From: Pseudomonadales bacterium
Lineage (GTDB): Bacteria; Pseudomonadota; Gammaproteobacteria; Pseudomonadales; Azotimanducaceae
Length of the DNA stretch: 64,000 nucleotides
NCBI GenBank assembly: GCA_022825925.1
Contig: JAJDVW010000022.1
Location: 124,001 to 188,000 of the forward strand
Direction of reading: 5' to 3'
The notes beneath the pieces were generated by a model, which saw only the letters and a program-made list of their open reading frames with translations, was not told the origin of the DNA and did not search any database. This document shows, piece by piece, positions 1 to 10,408 of the stretch (the first letter of the stretch is position 1; every line of letters begins with the position of its first letter). A program made the position numbers and the translations under genes.

Positions 1-447
1 GCATGTCGGCGAGCGATGCATAGAGGTTGGGGGCCGCCGAGAGGGCGGGATAGGCGAACAGGCGGTCGACGTTGCGCACGGTGATCGCGTCGGCGTCGAT
101 GAACACCACGCGCTCGTACTCCTCCATCTCCCAGAGGCGCAGCTTGACGAAGTTGTCGAGGGGATCGTGGAAGGCCGGCTTCGTGCCCTTGTCGAACGGG
201 GACTGCGCATGCTGCGCCTCCCGGGTGTGCCGGCGCCGGAACGCGTCGGACACCTCGGGCCGCGCCACCTCGCGCACCCGGCAACCCTCCGCTTCAAGGC
301 GGTCGAGGCCGGGCGTCCCGGGCGGGGCGAGCACGACCAGCGGCCAGGCGGAGGAGACGCGTTTCAGGGACCGGGCGAGCGCCGTCGCGCCGAGGGCATA
401 GTCGGCGTTGGTGACGAGGGTCGCGTAGGCGAACACGCCCGGCACAC
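1..447 (-). CDS. sqdD: Glycosyltransferase family 8 (glycogenin-like), SqdD-like; truncated by left window edge
   Basis: Reverse-strand reading from GTG at 447: VPGVFAYATLVTNADYALGATALARSLKRV...NFVKLRLWEMEEYERVVFIDADAITVRNVDRLF (GT8 DxD region); directly abuts the stop of the sqdB-like gene. Confidence 0.75.
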
Positions 448-1674
448 CTAAGGAGCACCGTCCCCGTTGGCCCGGTCCAGTTCCGCGGCCCGTTCGCGGG
501 TCCAGGCGGAGGTGCACGGGATGCGCGAGCGGTCGATGCGGTGGGCGTAGCGGCGCGCCACGTCGACCAGCTCCTCCAGCAGGCCGTCCTCGAGGGTCGT
601 GGGCGTGAGCCCGAGCGCCAGCAACTGGTCGTTGCAGACCTCGAGGTCGTTCTCCGCGGCCTCGTTGCGCGGGTTGGGGACGTGGTCGATGGTCGCCCCG
701 GTCAGCTTCGCGACGAGCTCCGCGAGGTCGCGGACGCGGTGGGTCTCCGTCATCTGGTTGAAGATGCGCGTGCGCTCGCCGGCCCCGGGAGGATGGGCGA
801 GGGCGAGTTCGATGCAGCGCACCGAGTCCTGGATGTGGATGAACGCGCGCGTCTGGCCGCCGGTGCCGTGCACGGTCAGGGGATGGCCGATGGCCGCCTG
901 GATCAGGAACCGGTTGAGCACGGTGCCGTAGTCGCCGTCGTAGTCGAAGCGGTTGATGAGCTGTTCGTGGCGCCGGGTCTGGTCGGTGTGCGTGCCCCAG
1001 ACCACGCCCTGGTGCAGGTCCGTGATCCTGAGCCCGTCGTTCTTCGCGTAGAACTGGAAGAGGAGCTGGTCGAGGCACTTCGTCAGGTGATACACGCTCC
1101 CCGGGTTGGCCGGGTAGAGGATCTCCTGCTCCGCGGAACGCCCCGCGCCCAGCGGCACGGCAACCTTCAGGTAGCCCTCCGGAATCGGGGCCCCGATGTC
1201 CGAGTAGCCGTAGACGCCCATCGTGCCCATGTGCACGACGTGGGCGTCTTGCCCCAGGGCGACCAGGGCCGCGAGGAGGCTCTCGGTGCCGTTGACGTTG
1301 TTGGCGACCGTGTAGTTCTTGTGCGTGTCGGTCTTCATCGAGTACGGGGCGGCGCGTTGCTGGGCGAGGTGCACGACCGCGTCGGGACGGAAGTCGTCGA
1401 GCCAGGCCCGGAACCGCTCGTACTCGCTCGCGACGTCGATGCGCTCGAACCCGATCTCGCGTCCGCCGACGGCGCGCCACACGCGGCGGCGCTCCTGGAT
1501 GGAGTCCATGGGCGTCAGGGACTGGACGCCGAGTTCCGTGTCGATCCAGCGCCGGCTCAGGTTGTCGACGATCGTCACGTCGTGGCCGCGGTCGGAGAGG
1601 TGCAGCGACGTGGGCCAGCCGATGAACCCGTCTCCTCCCAGTACCGCAATGCGCACTTCGGAACCTCGTCCCAA
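448..1674 (-). CDS. sqdB: UDP-sulfoquinovose synthase-like NAD-dependent epimerase
   Basis: GGDGFIGWPTSLHLSDRGHDVTIVDNLSRR...SLTPMDSI...QQRAAPYSM...GTMGVYGYSDI...DLHQGVVWG...LNRFLIQAAIGHPLTVHGTGGQTRAFIHIQD, the SQD1/SqdB pattern. Confidence 0.88.
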   Translation of the reverse strand: MGRGSEVRIAVLGGDGFIGWPTSLHLSDRGHDVTIVDNLSRRWIDTELGVQSLTPMDSIQERRRVWRAVGGREIGFERIDVASEYERFRAWLDDFRPDAVVHLAQQRAAPYSMKTDTHKNYTVANNVNGTESLLAALVALGQDAHVVHMGTMGVYGYSDIGAPIPEGYLKVAVPLGAGRSAEQEILYPANPGSVYHLTKCLDQLLFQFYAKNDGLRITDLHQGVVWGTHTDQTRRHEQLINRFDYDGDYGTVLNRFLIQAAIGHPLTVHGTGGQTRAFIHIQDSVRCIELALAHPPGAGERTRIFNQMTETHRVRDLAELVAKLTGATIDHVPNPRNEAAENDLEVCNDQLLALGLTPTTLEDGLLEELVDVARRYAHRIDRSRIPCTSAWTRERAAELDRANGDGAP

Positions 1675-1755
1675 TCCAGCGGCGGACGCCGGGCGGCCAT
1701 TCTACCGCGTGACCCGATCGCCGACCCGGAGGAACGCGCTCGTGCGGAGCTGTCG

Positions 1756-2178
1756 CTACCCCCGCGCGGCCTCCCTCGAGAGCCGCACGACGCGCCGTCG
1801 CGACAGCAGGTCGGGCCACGCCCGGCGCTGCCGGTCCGCCAGCAGCCACACGTGCCCGAGGAGGAGGCAGGCGAGGCTCAGGACGCCGCCGAGGAGCCGC
1901 AGGTGCACCTCGCGGAAGCTGATCGCGCCGTCGTCGGGATGGAAGCGCAGGCGCCAGGCCACCATGCCGAGGGTCTGTCCGCGGCGGATCCAGAAGAACG
2001 CGAAGAAGGCGTAGGCCTCGAGCGCCAGCAACGCCTGGAGCCACGGGCCCGTCACTTCGTCTCCGGTCGCGGTGACGAGGGCGACGATGGTGAGGACCCA
2101 GATGCCGGTCAGGGCGACGCCGTCGTAGAGCATCGAGGCCAGTCGGACGCGGAGTGGCGCCGGGACGGCTTCCGTCAC
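1756..2178 (-). CDS. RDD family membrane protein
   Basis: RLASMLYDGVAL... and FFWIRRGQTLGMVAWRLR typical of RDD proteins. Confidence 0.8.
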   Translation of the reverse strand: MTEAVPAPLRVRLASMLYDGVALTGIWVLTIVALVTATGDEVTGPWLQALLALEAYAFFAFFWIRRGQTLGMVAWRLRFHPDDGAISFREVHLRLLGGVLSLACLLLGHVWLLADRQRRAWPDLLSRRRVVRLSREAARG

Positions 2179-2209
2179 GATGCCTGCCTGCCGCGCGGCC
2201 GGAACGCGC

Positions 2210-3682
2210 TCAGAAAGTGAGCGCGCCCTGTGCGTCGAGACGCGCCGGCCGGCCGCAGAACTCCTCGGAGATCATGGCGTCGAGCACGTCCGGGTCCCGG
2301 GTATTGCCCCACGTGCGCCCGCCGTCGTCGAGACGGCACGCCGCGAGCCCCACCGACGGACCGTCGCGGTCGAACATCACGGTGTAGCCCTCGATCTCGA
2401 CGGGTCCCTCGAACGTTTCGGCGAGCTTCCGCGTCGGCAGCGCGTCGATCTCTTCCTGCGGACTGTCGCTCCGGAACTCGCCGTGCGGAGGCGGCTCGGT
2501 GGAGTAGACGCCGAAAGCGTGCTTCGTCAGGAAGCCGCCGTTGCTGGTGACGAGGCCGAGGTCGCCCGGGTTCTCGCGGAGCACCTCGGCCATCCGCGCG
2601 ATCGCCTGCATGACGTAGTTGTTGAGGGGCCCGCCGCCGAAGGTGAGTCCGCCGGTGACGGTGAGCGGCCGCTCCTCGCCGAGCCCGAGTTCCGTGGCCG
2701 CGACCTGCACGGCCGACGGGAAGCAGCTATAGACGTCCACGTGGTCGAGGTCGGACACGTCGAGTTCGGCGAGGTCGAGGCAGCGCCGGCCGGTGATGCG
2801 CAGGCCCGGGGCGCTGTGGAGGTTGTCCCGCGAGGAGACGATGTACGTGTCGTGGCCCTCCGTGGCCGCCCAGGGACGGATCCACCGCGACTCGGGAATC
2901 CCGAGCCGCCGCGCGGCGCCAACGGAGGCGAGGATCAGCGCCGACGCCTGGTCCACGTTGCTGTTCGAGTTCATGAACTTGGGGTAGGGGAAGGACACCG
3001 CGCGGTTCACGGCGCTCGGCGTACGGATCTCCTCGGCGGTGAGCGGGTCGCGGATCCACGCGTGCGGATTGTCGGCCGCCACCCGGCTGAACCCGGCCCA
3101 CAGCTCGGAGACGCGCTCGATGTGCTCGGACAGGGTCTCGCCCCGCGCGTGGCGGATGGCGTTCTCGAAGATCGCGTACATGTGCATGGGTTCCACGATG
3201 CCGCGCTGGGCCTCGAGGCGGTGGCGCATCTTCAGTTCGACGCCGAAACGGCGGTCCGGTTCGCCCGGGGCCTTGCTCCATTCGAGCTCCACGCCGGCGC
3301 GGCGCGCCTTCGCCTGCGTGTTGCCGCACTCCGCCCCCGTCAGCACGACGATCTCCCGCGCCCCGCGCCGGATCTCGTGGGCGCTCTCGGTGAAGACCGA
3401 CTGCACGGAGTTGCCGCCCCAGGTGGTGACGCCGGTCTCGGCCCCCGGGTTCCCCACCGCGTCCGCGATCACGCGCGCGGGGTCCTCGTACGGCCACATG
3501 CCCCGCGTGACGCGGAAGGAGGATGCCTCGCCGAGCAGCGCCGGCGCTCCCGCATCCTCGGCGGCGAGCCGCACCGCGTCGATCATGAGGTCGAGGGGTT
3601 CCCGGGCGCTGAGCGGGTCGTCCGCGCGCTGGTCGAGTTGGGAGACGCCCACGAGGACGGGCGCCCGATCTTCAGGGGTCAT
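2210..3682 (-). CDS. Thiolase-like / acetyl-CoA acetyltransferase family protein
   Basis: MTPEDRAPVLVGVSQLDQRADDPLSAREPLDLMIDAVRLAAEDAG..., DVYSCFPSAVQVAATELGL, GGLTFGGGPLNNYVMQAIA; start chosen at ATG 3682. Confidence 0.75.
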   Translation of the reverse strand: MTPEDRAPVLVGVSQLDQRADDPLSAREPLDLMIDAVRLAAEDAGAPALLGEASSFRVTRGMWPYEDPARVIADAVGNPGAETGVTTWGGNSVQSVFTESAHEIRRGAREIVVLTGAECGNTQAKARRAGVELEWSKAPGEPDRRFGVELKMRHRLEAQRGIVEPMHMYAIFENAIRHARGETLSEHIERVSELWAGFSRVAADNPHAWIRDPLTAEEIRTPSAVNRAVSFPYPKFMNSNSNVDQASALILASVGAARRLGIPESRWIRPWAATEGHDTYIVSSRDNLHSAPGLRITGRRCLDLAELDVSDLDHVDVYSCFPSAVQVAATELGLGEERPLTVTGGLTFGGGPLNNYVMQAIARMAEVLRENPGDLGLVTSNGGFLTKHAFGVYSTEPPPHGEFRSDSPQEEIDALPTRKLAETFEGPVEIEGYTVMFDRDGPSVGLAACRLDDGGRTWGNTRDPDVLDAMISEEFCGRPARLDAQGALTF

Positions 3683-3867
3683 GGACAGGGGGAACGTGCT
3701 GCGGGCCGGCCGCGGTCGGGCGATGATACTCGAACGTTGCGGCGGCTCGACGCGCCGGACGGGCGCCGGCGCTTGCGAGGGGGCGAACCAAGGCTGTATG
3801 TTGCGCCGCTTATCGTTCGCACGGCGCAAGCCACGGACGCGCGGCGCAGCTACCTGCAGGGAGACAC

Positions 3868-6069
3868 ATGACGGAGCGAGTACAGCGCGGCGGCCTCGCG
3901 GTCGCGAAAGTCCTGGACGATCTGGTCGTCGAGCGGATGCTTCCGGGGACGGGCATCGGCCCGGATGCCTTCTGGTCCGGTTTCGAGTCCATCGTGACCG
4001 ACCTCACGCCGAAGAACCGCGCGCTGCTCGCGCACCGCGACGCCCTGCAGGAGCGGATCGACGCCTGGCACGCGGATCGCCGGGGCCGTGCGCACGACGC
4101 GGCGGCCTACAAGGCGTTCCTGACCGAGATCGGCTACCTGATGCCGGAGGGCGGAGACTTCGAGATCGCCACCGCCAACGTGGACCCCGAGATCGCCCGC
4201 ATCGCGGGACCGCAGCTCGTCGTGCCGGTCATGAACGCCCGGTACGCCCTCAATGCCGCCAACGCGCGCTGGGGGAGCCTCTACGACGCCTTCTACGGCA
4301 CCGACATCATTCCCGAGACGCCCGGGCGCGAGAAGGGCTCGAGCTACAACCCGGCCCGCGGCGAACTGGTGGTGGAGGAAACGGCCGGTGTGCTGGACAC
4401 CCTGGTGCCGCTGGCCGGCGCCTCGCATCGCGACGTGACGGCGTACCGCGTGGAACGGGCCGGGCAGGGCTTCGCCTTCTCGGCATCCCTGGCGGATGGC
4501 GGCGCGGCCGGGCTGGCGGACGCGTCGCAGTTCGCCGGATTCGTCGGCACCACGCGCGAAGAGGGCGAAGAGGCCGAGGCCGTGCTGTTCGGCCACAACG
4601 GCCTGCACATCGAGATCCAGATCGACCGCGGTCACGATGTCGGCGCGGCGCACGCCGCCGGCGTGAAGGACGTCGTCCTCGAGTCCGCCGTCACCGTCAT
4701 CCAGGACTGCGAGGACTCCGTCGCGGCCGTCGACGCCGACGACAAGAGCCTTGTCTACGGCAACTGGCTCGGCCTGATGAAGGGCGATCTCACCGAGGCG
4801 TTCGAGAAGGGCGGGGCGACCGTCCGGCGCCGCCTGGTGGCGGACCGTTCCTACACCGCTCCGGACGGTTCGGCGCTGACGCTGCCCGGCCGCAGCCTGA
4901 TGCTCGTGCGCAACGTCGGCCACCTCATGACGAACGACGCCGTGCTCGACGCCAACGGCGACGAGGTGTTCGAGGGCATCCTGGACGCGGCCATGACGAG
5001 CCTCGCGGCGGTGCACGACCTGAAGGGCGACGGCGCGTTCGTCAACAGCCGCGCCGGCAGCGTCTACATCGTCAAGCCCAAGATGCACGGACCGGAAGAG
5101 GTCGCGTTCGCGTGCGAACTCTTCGCCCGTACGGAGGACGTCCTTGGGCTGGCCCGGAACACCCTCAAGATCGGCATCATGGACGAGGAGCGCCGCACCA
5201 GCCTCAACCTGCGCGAGTGCATCCGCGTGGCGCGCGAGCGCGTCGTCTTCATCAACACCGGCTTCCTCGACCGCACCGGGGACGAGATCCACACGAGCAT
5301 GCAGGCCGGCGCGATGGTGCGGAAGGACCCGATGAAGCAGGAGACCTGGATCGCGGCGTACGAGGATGCGAACGTCGACGCGGGTCTCGCGGCCGGCTTC
5401 CCGGGCCGGGCCCAGATCGGCAAGGGGATGTGGCCGAAGCCGGACGAGATGAAGGAGATGCTCGCGGTGAAGTCGAACCACCCCGACGCCGGCGCGGACT
5501 GCGCGTGGGTGCCGTCGCCGACCGCCGCGACGCTGCACGCGCTGCACTACCACGAGGTCGACGTCGCGGCGCGGCAGGAGGCGCTCCAGTCGCGTGCGCG
5601 GGCGAGCGTCGACGACATCCTGACGATCCCGCTGCTGTCCGGCGAGAACCTGTCCGCCGAAGAGGTGCAGTCCGAACTCGACAACAACGCCCAGGGGATC
5701 CTCGGTTACGTGGTCCGCTGGATCGATCACGGTGTCGGCTGCTCCAAGGTGCCGGACATCCACGACGTGGGCCTCATGGAGGACCGCGCGACGTGCCGCA
5801 TCTCGAGCCAGCACATCGCCAACTGGCTGCACCACGGGATCGCCTCGGAGCGCCAGGTGCGCTCGACGATGGAGCGCATGGCGGGCGTGGTGGACCGGCA
5901 GAACGCCGACGACGACGCCTACACGAACATGGCGCCCGACTTCGAGGACAGCATCGCCTTCCAGGCGGCCTGCGACCTGGTCTTCAAGGGGCTCGAGCAG
6001 CCGAACGGCTACACGGAGCCCATCCTGCACGCCCGGCGGCGCGAGCTGAAGGCGCGGCAGGGCGGCTGA
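3868..6069 (+). CDS. glcB: Malate synthase G
   Basis: 733 aa; [73 protein letters not shown]. Confidence 0.96.
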   Translation: MTERVQRGGLAVAKVLDDLVVERMLPGTGIGPDAFWSGFESIVTDLTPKNRALLAHRDALQERIDAWHADRRGRAHDAAAYKAFLTEIGYLMPEGGDFEIATANVDPEIARIAGPQLVVPVMNARYALNAANARWGSLYDAFYGTDIIPETPGREKGSSYNPARGELVVEETAGVLDTLVPLAGASHRDVTAYRVERAGQGFAFSASLADGGAAGLADASQFAGFVGTTREEGEEAEAVLFGHNGLHIEIQIDRGHDVGAAHAAGVKDVVLESAVTVIQDCEDSVAAVDADDKSLVYGNWLGLMKGDLTEAFEKGGATVRRRLVADRSYTAPDGSALTLPGRSLMLVRNVGHLMTNDAVLDANGDEVFEGILDAAMTSLAAVHDLKGDGAFVNSRAGSVYIVKPKMHGPEEVAFACELFARTEDVLGLARNTLKIGIMDEERRTSLNLRECIRVARERVVFINTGFLDRTGDEIHTSMQAGAMVRKDPMKQETWIAAYEDANVDAGLAAGFPGRAQIGKGMWPKPDEMKEMLAVKSNHPDAGADCAWVPSPTAATLHALHYHEVDVAARQEALQSRARASVDDILTIPLLSGENLSAEEVQSELDNNAQGILGYVVRWIDHGVGCSKVPDIHDVGLMEDRATCRISSQHIANWLHHGIASERQVRSTMERMAGVVDRQNADDDAYTNMAPDFEDSIAFQAACDLVFKGLEQPNGYTEPILHARRRELKARQGG

Positions 6070-6105
6070 ACGGACGGTAAGGGGACCGACTGGGAACCTT
6101 CCTCT

Positions 6106-7344
6106 GTGGAGAAAGGAGCGGAGATCGGACGCTACGACGCGGCGCGGGACGCCGAAGCCGTCCAGCGCATCTGGCGCGAGGTCGGCTGGATCGACGCCGA
6201 GCGGGCGGGGATCGTCTCCCGCTACTTCGAATGCGGCGACGCCTGGGTGTTCCGTCTGCACGACGAGGCCGAGTGCGCGGTGCACACGACGCCGGGGGCG
6301 ATGCGCCACGGGACCGAGGACCTCGAACTCGCGGCGGTGACGGCCGTCACGACGAGCCGCGTCGCCCGCAAGCTCGGTGCGGCGGGCCGCCTGACCGCCC
6401 GCGCGCTGGCGGCGCAGGCGGCGGCCGGCGCGGAAGTGGCGGCCCTCGGCATGTTCGAGCAGGGCTTCTACGACCGCGTGGGTTTCGGCTCGGGCGCGTA
6501 CGAGCACTACTTCGCCTTCGATCCGGCCTCGCTCAACGTCGGCCGCGGGTTCCGGCCCCCACGGCGCCTGACGCAGGCGGACTGGGCCGACGTGCACGCC
6601 TGCATGCTGCGCCGCCGCCGGGGTCATGGCGGCTGCACGCTCACGCCGCCACGCGTGGTCGAGTGCGAGATGGCGTGGACGGACGACGCGTTCGGCCTCG
6701 GCTACCGCGATGCGGCGGACGGCGGCCTGTCGCACTTCGTGTGGGGCGAGGCGCCCGGCGAACACGGGCCGTACGAGATCAACTGGGTCGGCTACGAGAG
6801 CGTCGATCAGCTCATGGAGCTGCTGGCCCTCATCCGCGGCCTCGGGGACCAGGTCTCTTCCGTGGCGATGCTCGAGCCCCCGGACATCCAGTTGCAGGAC
6901 CTGCTCAAGCAGCCGTTCCGGCAGCGCCGCAACACCGGGCGCGGCAAGTTCGCGAACCGCCACGAGACGATGGCGCACTGGCAACTGCGGATCCTGGACG
7001 TGCCGAAGTGCCTGGCGAAGACGCGGCTCCCCGGCCCGGAGCTCCGGTTCAACCTCGAGCTCACCGACCCGGTGACGGAGTACCTGGACGGTGACAACGA
7101 GTGGCCGGGCGCCGGCGGGGACTACGTCGTGACGCTCGGCGAGGACTCGTCCGCGGAACGCGGTTCGTCACCGGGACTGCCGACCCTGCACGCCTCGGTG
7201 GGCGCGTTCAGCCGCATGTGGTGCGGCGTGCGCGGCGCCACCGTCCTCTCGGCCACCGCGGACCTGCGCGGAGACGGGGTGCTCCTGGGCGCGCTCGATG
7301 AGAAGATCCACCTGCCGCAGCCGAAGCTCGGGTGGGATTTCTGA
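6106..7344 (+). CDS. Eis-like GNAT acetyltransferase
   Basis: GTG start; N-terminal GNAT-like region and a C-terminal domain, 412 aa, Eis-like architecture. Confidence 0.6.
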   Translation: MEKGAEIGRYDAARDAEAVQRIWREVGWIDAERAGIVSRYFECGDAWVFRLHDEAECAVHTTPGAMRHGTEDLELAAVTAVTTSRVARKLGAAGRLTARALAAQAAAGAEVAALGMFEQGFYDRVGFGSGAYEHYFAFDPASLNVGRGFRPPRRLTQADWADVHACMLRRRRGHGGCTLTPPRVVECEMAWTDDAFGLGYRDAADGGLSHFVWGEAPGEHGPYEINWVGYESVDQLMELLALIRGLGDQVSSVAMLEPPDIQLQDLLKQPFRQRRNTGRGKFANRHETMAHWQLRILDVPKCLAKTRLPGPELRFNLELTDPVTEYLDGDNEWPGAGGDYVVTLGEDSSAERGSSPGLPTLHASVGAFSRMWCGVRGATVLSATADLRGDGVLLGALDEKIHLPQPKLGWDF

Positions 7345-7366
7345 CAGGTTGGGAGGGAGGAACGGC

Positions 7367-7981
7367 ATGACTGCACAAGAGGGCATCGCTTTCCGACCGA
7401 TGGTGGAGGCGGACATCGACCACTACCCGATCGGCTGCCAGGGGCCGAGGGAGGAGATCGCGGCGCGCATCCGCGACCTCGGCGCCAGCGCGATCCTGGC
7501 CTTCGACGGCGCGCGTCATGTGGGACAGCTGCAGTTCCGGCGCTACGACCCGGACCTGCGTTCCCCCAAGGGCGTGTACGAACCGGCCTACTGGGGAGAC
7601 TTCGGCGAGCGCGCGCCGGACCTGGGCGACAACGCCCTGGCCGTGTTCTGTTATCACGTGGGGCAGACCGACGACTCCGAGCGGCGCGATCCGGCGTACT
7701 TCGGCCGCGGCATCGGCCTCGGGCTGCTCGACCACTTGCTCGACTGGGCGGGGGAGCGGGGCTTTGACGCCGTCGTCGCCAAGGCGACCCCCGCGGCACG
7801 GCCGGTCATGACGATGATGGGCGGGCAGCCGGCGGAGGCGTACCGGGGGCGGGGCTTCGAGATCGCCGCCACCTGGACCGACGAGCAGGTGCGCGAGATG
7901 GTCCTCGAGCGCGGCCTGGTGCCTCCCGACGCGGACCCGGCCGACGCGTGGCAGGTGAGTTGCTGCGTGAAGGCGCTGTAA
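7367..7981 (+). CDS. GNAT family N-acetyltransferase
   Basis: MTAQEGIAFRPMVEADID...; GRGIGLGLLDHLLDWAGERGFDAVVAKAT; RBS gggagggagg upstream. Confidence 0.7.
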   Translation: MTAQEGIAFRPMVEADIDHYPIGCQGPREEIAARIRDLGASAILAFDGARHVGQLQFRRYDPDLRSPKGVYEPAYWGDFGERAPDLGDNALAVFCYHVGQTDDSERRDPAYFGRGIGLGLLDHLLDWAGERGFDAVVAKATPAARPVMTMMGGQPAEAYRGRGFEIAATWTDEQVREMVLERGLVPPDADPADAWQVSCCVKAL

Positions 7982-7985
7982 AGCC

Positions 7986-8876
7986 GTGGTCACGATCCTG
8001 GACGGCGCCATGGGCGGCGAACTCATCCGGCGCGGGTTCGCCGAGCGCACCGGGCTCTGGTCCGCGAAGCCCCTGTTGGAGAATCCCGACGCGGTGGTGC
8101 GGGCCCACCTCGACTACATCGCCGCCGGGGCGCAGGTCATCACGACCAACAGCTACTCGACGATCCCGAGCTACCTCTGCAAGGAGCACCTGGAGTCGCG
8201 CTACGTGGAGCTCACGGCGCTGGCCGGCGAACTGGCGCGCCGGGCCGTGCGGGAGTCGGGCGCGCGGGTGCAGGTGGCGGGGTGCCTGCCGCCCCTCTCC
8301 GAGAGCTACCGGGCCGATCTCGTGCCGTCCGAGGAGGAGGCGCGGCCGATTTACGCGAACCTCGCCCGTGCCCTCGAGCCGAACGTCGATCTCTTCCTGT
8401 GCGAGACGATGTCGTCGGCGCGGGAGGCCCGCAATGCGGCGCTCGCCGGGCGGGCGGCGGGTCGGGCACGGGGCCTGCCCGTCTACGTCTCGTGGACGTT
8501 GTCGGAGACACCGGGCGGTGGACTGCGCAGCGGCGAGACGATCCCGCGGGCGCTCGATGCCGTGGCGGACCTCGCCATCGACGGGTTCCTCTTCAACTGC
8601 ACGACCCGCGAGGCCATCGCGGCCGGGATGACGACCCTGGCCGGCCTGACGGACAAGCCGTTCGGGGGCTACCCGAACCGCATGCACATCCCCGACGACT
8701 GGACCCTCGACAACGAGGCGGAGGCGGAGCACCACCAGGAGCTCGGCATGCACGCGTTCGTCGAGGGCGCGCTGGAAGCCTTCGCGAACGGCGCGTCGCT
8801 CTACGGGGGATGCTGCGGAGTGGGGCCGGAGGACATTGCGGCGCTTGCCGAGGCGCTCGCCAAAGTCACCGCCTGA
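7986..8876 (+). CDS. Homocysteine S-methyltransferase family protein
   Basis: ILDGAMGGELIRRG, TTNSYST, C-terminal GGCCGVGPEDI zinc-binding cysteine motif. Confidence 0.88.
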   Translation: MVTILDGAMGGELIRRGFAERTGLWSAKPLLENPDAVVRAHLDYIAAGAQVITTNSYSTIPSYLCKEHLESRYVELTALAGELARRAVRESGARVQVAGCLPPLSESYRADLVPSEEEARPIYANLARALEPNVDLFLCETMSSAREARNAALAGRAAGRARGLPVYVSWTLSETPGGGLRSGETIPRALDAVADLAIDGFLFNCTTREAIAAGMTTLAGLTDKPFGGYPNRMHIPDDWTLDNEAEAEHHQELGMHAFVEGALEAFANGASLYGGCCGVGPEDIAALAEALAKVTA

Positions 8877-8910
8877 GGTGCAGGAAGCAGTTCGGGAAAG
8901 CCCATCCCGG

Positions 8911-9362
8911 ATGGGACGTTTCGATTCCTGCCTGATCTGCGCCACCCCGCGCACGGGCGGTACCCTGTTGTGTGGATTGCTGGCGTCCACGGAGGTCGCG
9001 GGTTACCCGGACCGATCAGGCGGAGCCGAACCGGCCGGAACAGGAACCACGCTTCGACTTCGACCAGATCCGCAAGCTGGCGCAGACGATAGAAGAGCAC
9101 AACTCGGCCTGGCGGGCGTGGTTCGCTTCCGTCGGGGTTCGGCCGCACGTGGCGCGCTACGAAGACCTTGACGCCGACCCTGTCGGGACACCCCGCGAAA
9201 TCCTGGACTTCCTCGGCCTCGAACGGCCGTCCGCGCCCGATCGAGACGCGCAACAGGCGCCTGGCGGACGCACTCAACGCCCGCTGGATCGACCGCTATC
9301 GAGACGAACTCAAAGAACGGCTGGTTGTGTCCCCGGGGTCGGGAAAGGGCGCATTCGAATAA
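8911..9362 (+). pseudogene. Stf0-type sulfotransferase remnant (internal deletion and frameshifts)
   Basis: FDSCLICATPRTGGTLLCGLLASTEVAGYPD in one frame; EPRFDFDQIRKLAQTIEEHNSAWRAWFASVGVRPHVARYEDLDADPVGTPREILDFLGLE in another; NRRLADALNARWIDRYRDELKERL in a third. Confidence 0.75.
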
Positions 9363-9381
9363 CGCTAAACTGCCTGGCCGG

Positions 9382-9618
9382 CTAGTGGAGAAAGCTCTTC
9401 TGCCGGAGCGCTGGCACGACAGACGCGATGCGTCCGAAGTCCCGGTCATGGTGGAGCGGTATGAGGTCGGCATCGATCGCGGATTGCGCGATCAGGCAGT
9501 CGAAGCCGGGCCGGACCGTTACTCCGTGCCGGCGGCAGTCCAGGTCGATGCGCGCGGCTGCCTCGCGGCTGGCGAGCGGGTCCTCACCAGTTCTCGCCGA
9601 ACGGCCGGATGACCGCAT
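9382..9618 (-). pseudogene. Truncated PIN-domain (VapC-type) toxin, C-terminal half only
   Basis: CRRHGVTVRPGFDCLIAQSAIDADLIPLHHDRDFGRIASVVP matches a VapC C-terminus; no N-terminal DxN region; overlaps the 3' end of the SDR gene. Confidence 0.65.
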
Positions 9619-10297
9619 CGAACGTCCATGCCGACCGCGGCTGGTGGGCGAGGTGCCACACCTCCCCGGCGATGTCGTCGGGCTTGCAGTAGTAGTCGTC
9701 CGGCGCGTCGGGATTGCGGCGCCGCGTCCACTCGAGGTCGATCACCGCGTCGATGGCGACGTACCCGACGTGTACGCCCTGCGGGCCGAGGGCGCGCGCC
9801 ATGGACTCGGCCAGGATGCGCTGCGCCGCCTTGGTGGGGGCGAAGCCAGCGAAGGCCGGCTTGCCGCGGTAGGCGGACGTATTGCCGGTACAGACGATGG
9901 CGCCGGCGCCGCGCTCCACCATGGCCGGGGCGAGCATCTTCCCGAGGTGCAGCAACGCGAGGGTGTTCACCTGGAAGTTGCGTTCGAGCACCTCGGCATC
10001 GATGTCGAGGAAGTCGCCGAACGCGCCGCCGACGGCGTTGTGCACCAGCACGTCGGGGTGGCCGAGTTGGCCGCGGACCGCGTCGACGACGGCCCCGAGG
10101 CGCTCGGTGTCGGTGACGTCGCAGGGAAACGCGGTGGCGCCCTCGATCTGCGCCTCGAGCGTGGCGAGCCGCGTGGCGTCGCGGGCGAGCATCGCGACGC
10201 GATACCCGCCGGCGGCGAAGCGGCGCGTGATGGCGGCGCCGGTCCCTGGCCCGACTCCGGTGACGAGACACACGCCTCTGGGCTCGGTCGATGACAT
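9584..10297 (-). CDS. SDR family oxidoreductase
   Basis: LVTGVGPGTGAAITRRFAAGG nucleotide-binding motif; ATG at 10297. Confidence 0.82.
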   Translation of the reverse strand: MSSTEPRGVCLVTGVGPGTGAAITRRFAAGGYRVAMLARDATRLATLEAQIEGATAFPCDVTDTERLGAVVDAVRGQLGHPDVLVHNAVGGAFGDFLDIDAEVLERNFQVNTLALLHLGKMLAPAMVERGAGAIVCTGNTSAYRGKPAFAGFAPTKAAQRILAESMARALGPQGVHVGYVAIDAVIDLEWTRRRNPDAPDDYYCKPDDIAGEVWHLAHQPRSAWTFDAVIRPFGENW

Positions 10298-10408
10298 GAA
10301 CGCTTCCTCCCGCGGCAGCGGGCGCAGTGTGTCCGAGCGGAGACCTCCGCGGCAAGTTCGGGCCAGCGGGGCCTCGGCGCGCCTGGGTGAGTTGCCCATC
10401 GCCGACCT

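Noticed and set aside
541-6984. Long ORFs opposite sqdB, the thiolase and malate synthase (541..2220 +, 2180..3871 +, 3850..6984 -)
   Set aside because: Arginine/glycine/valine-rich low-complexity translations with no recognisable motifs; antisense shadows of real genes in high-GC DNA
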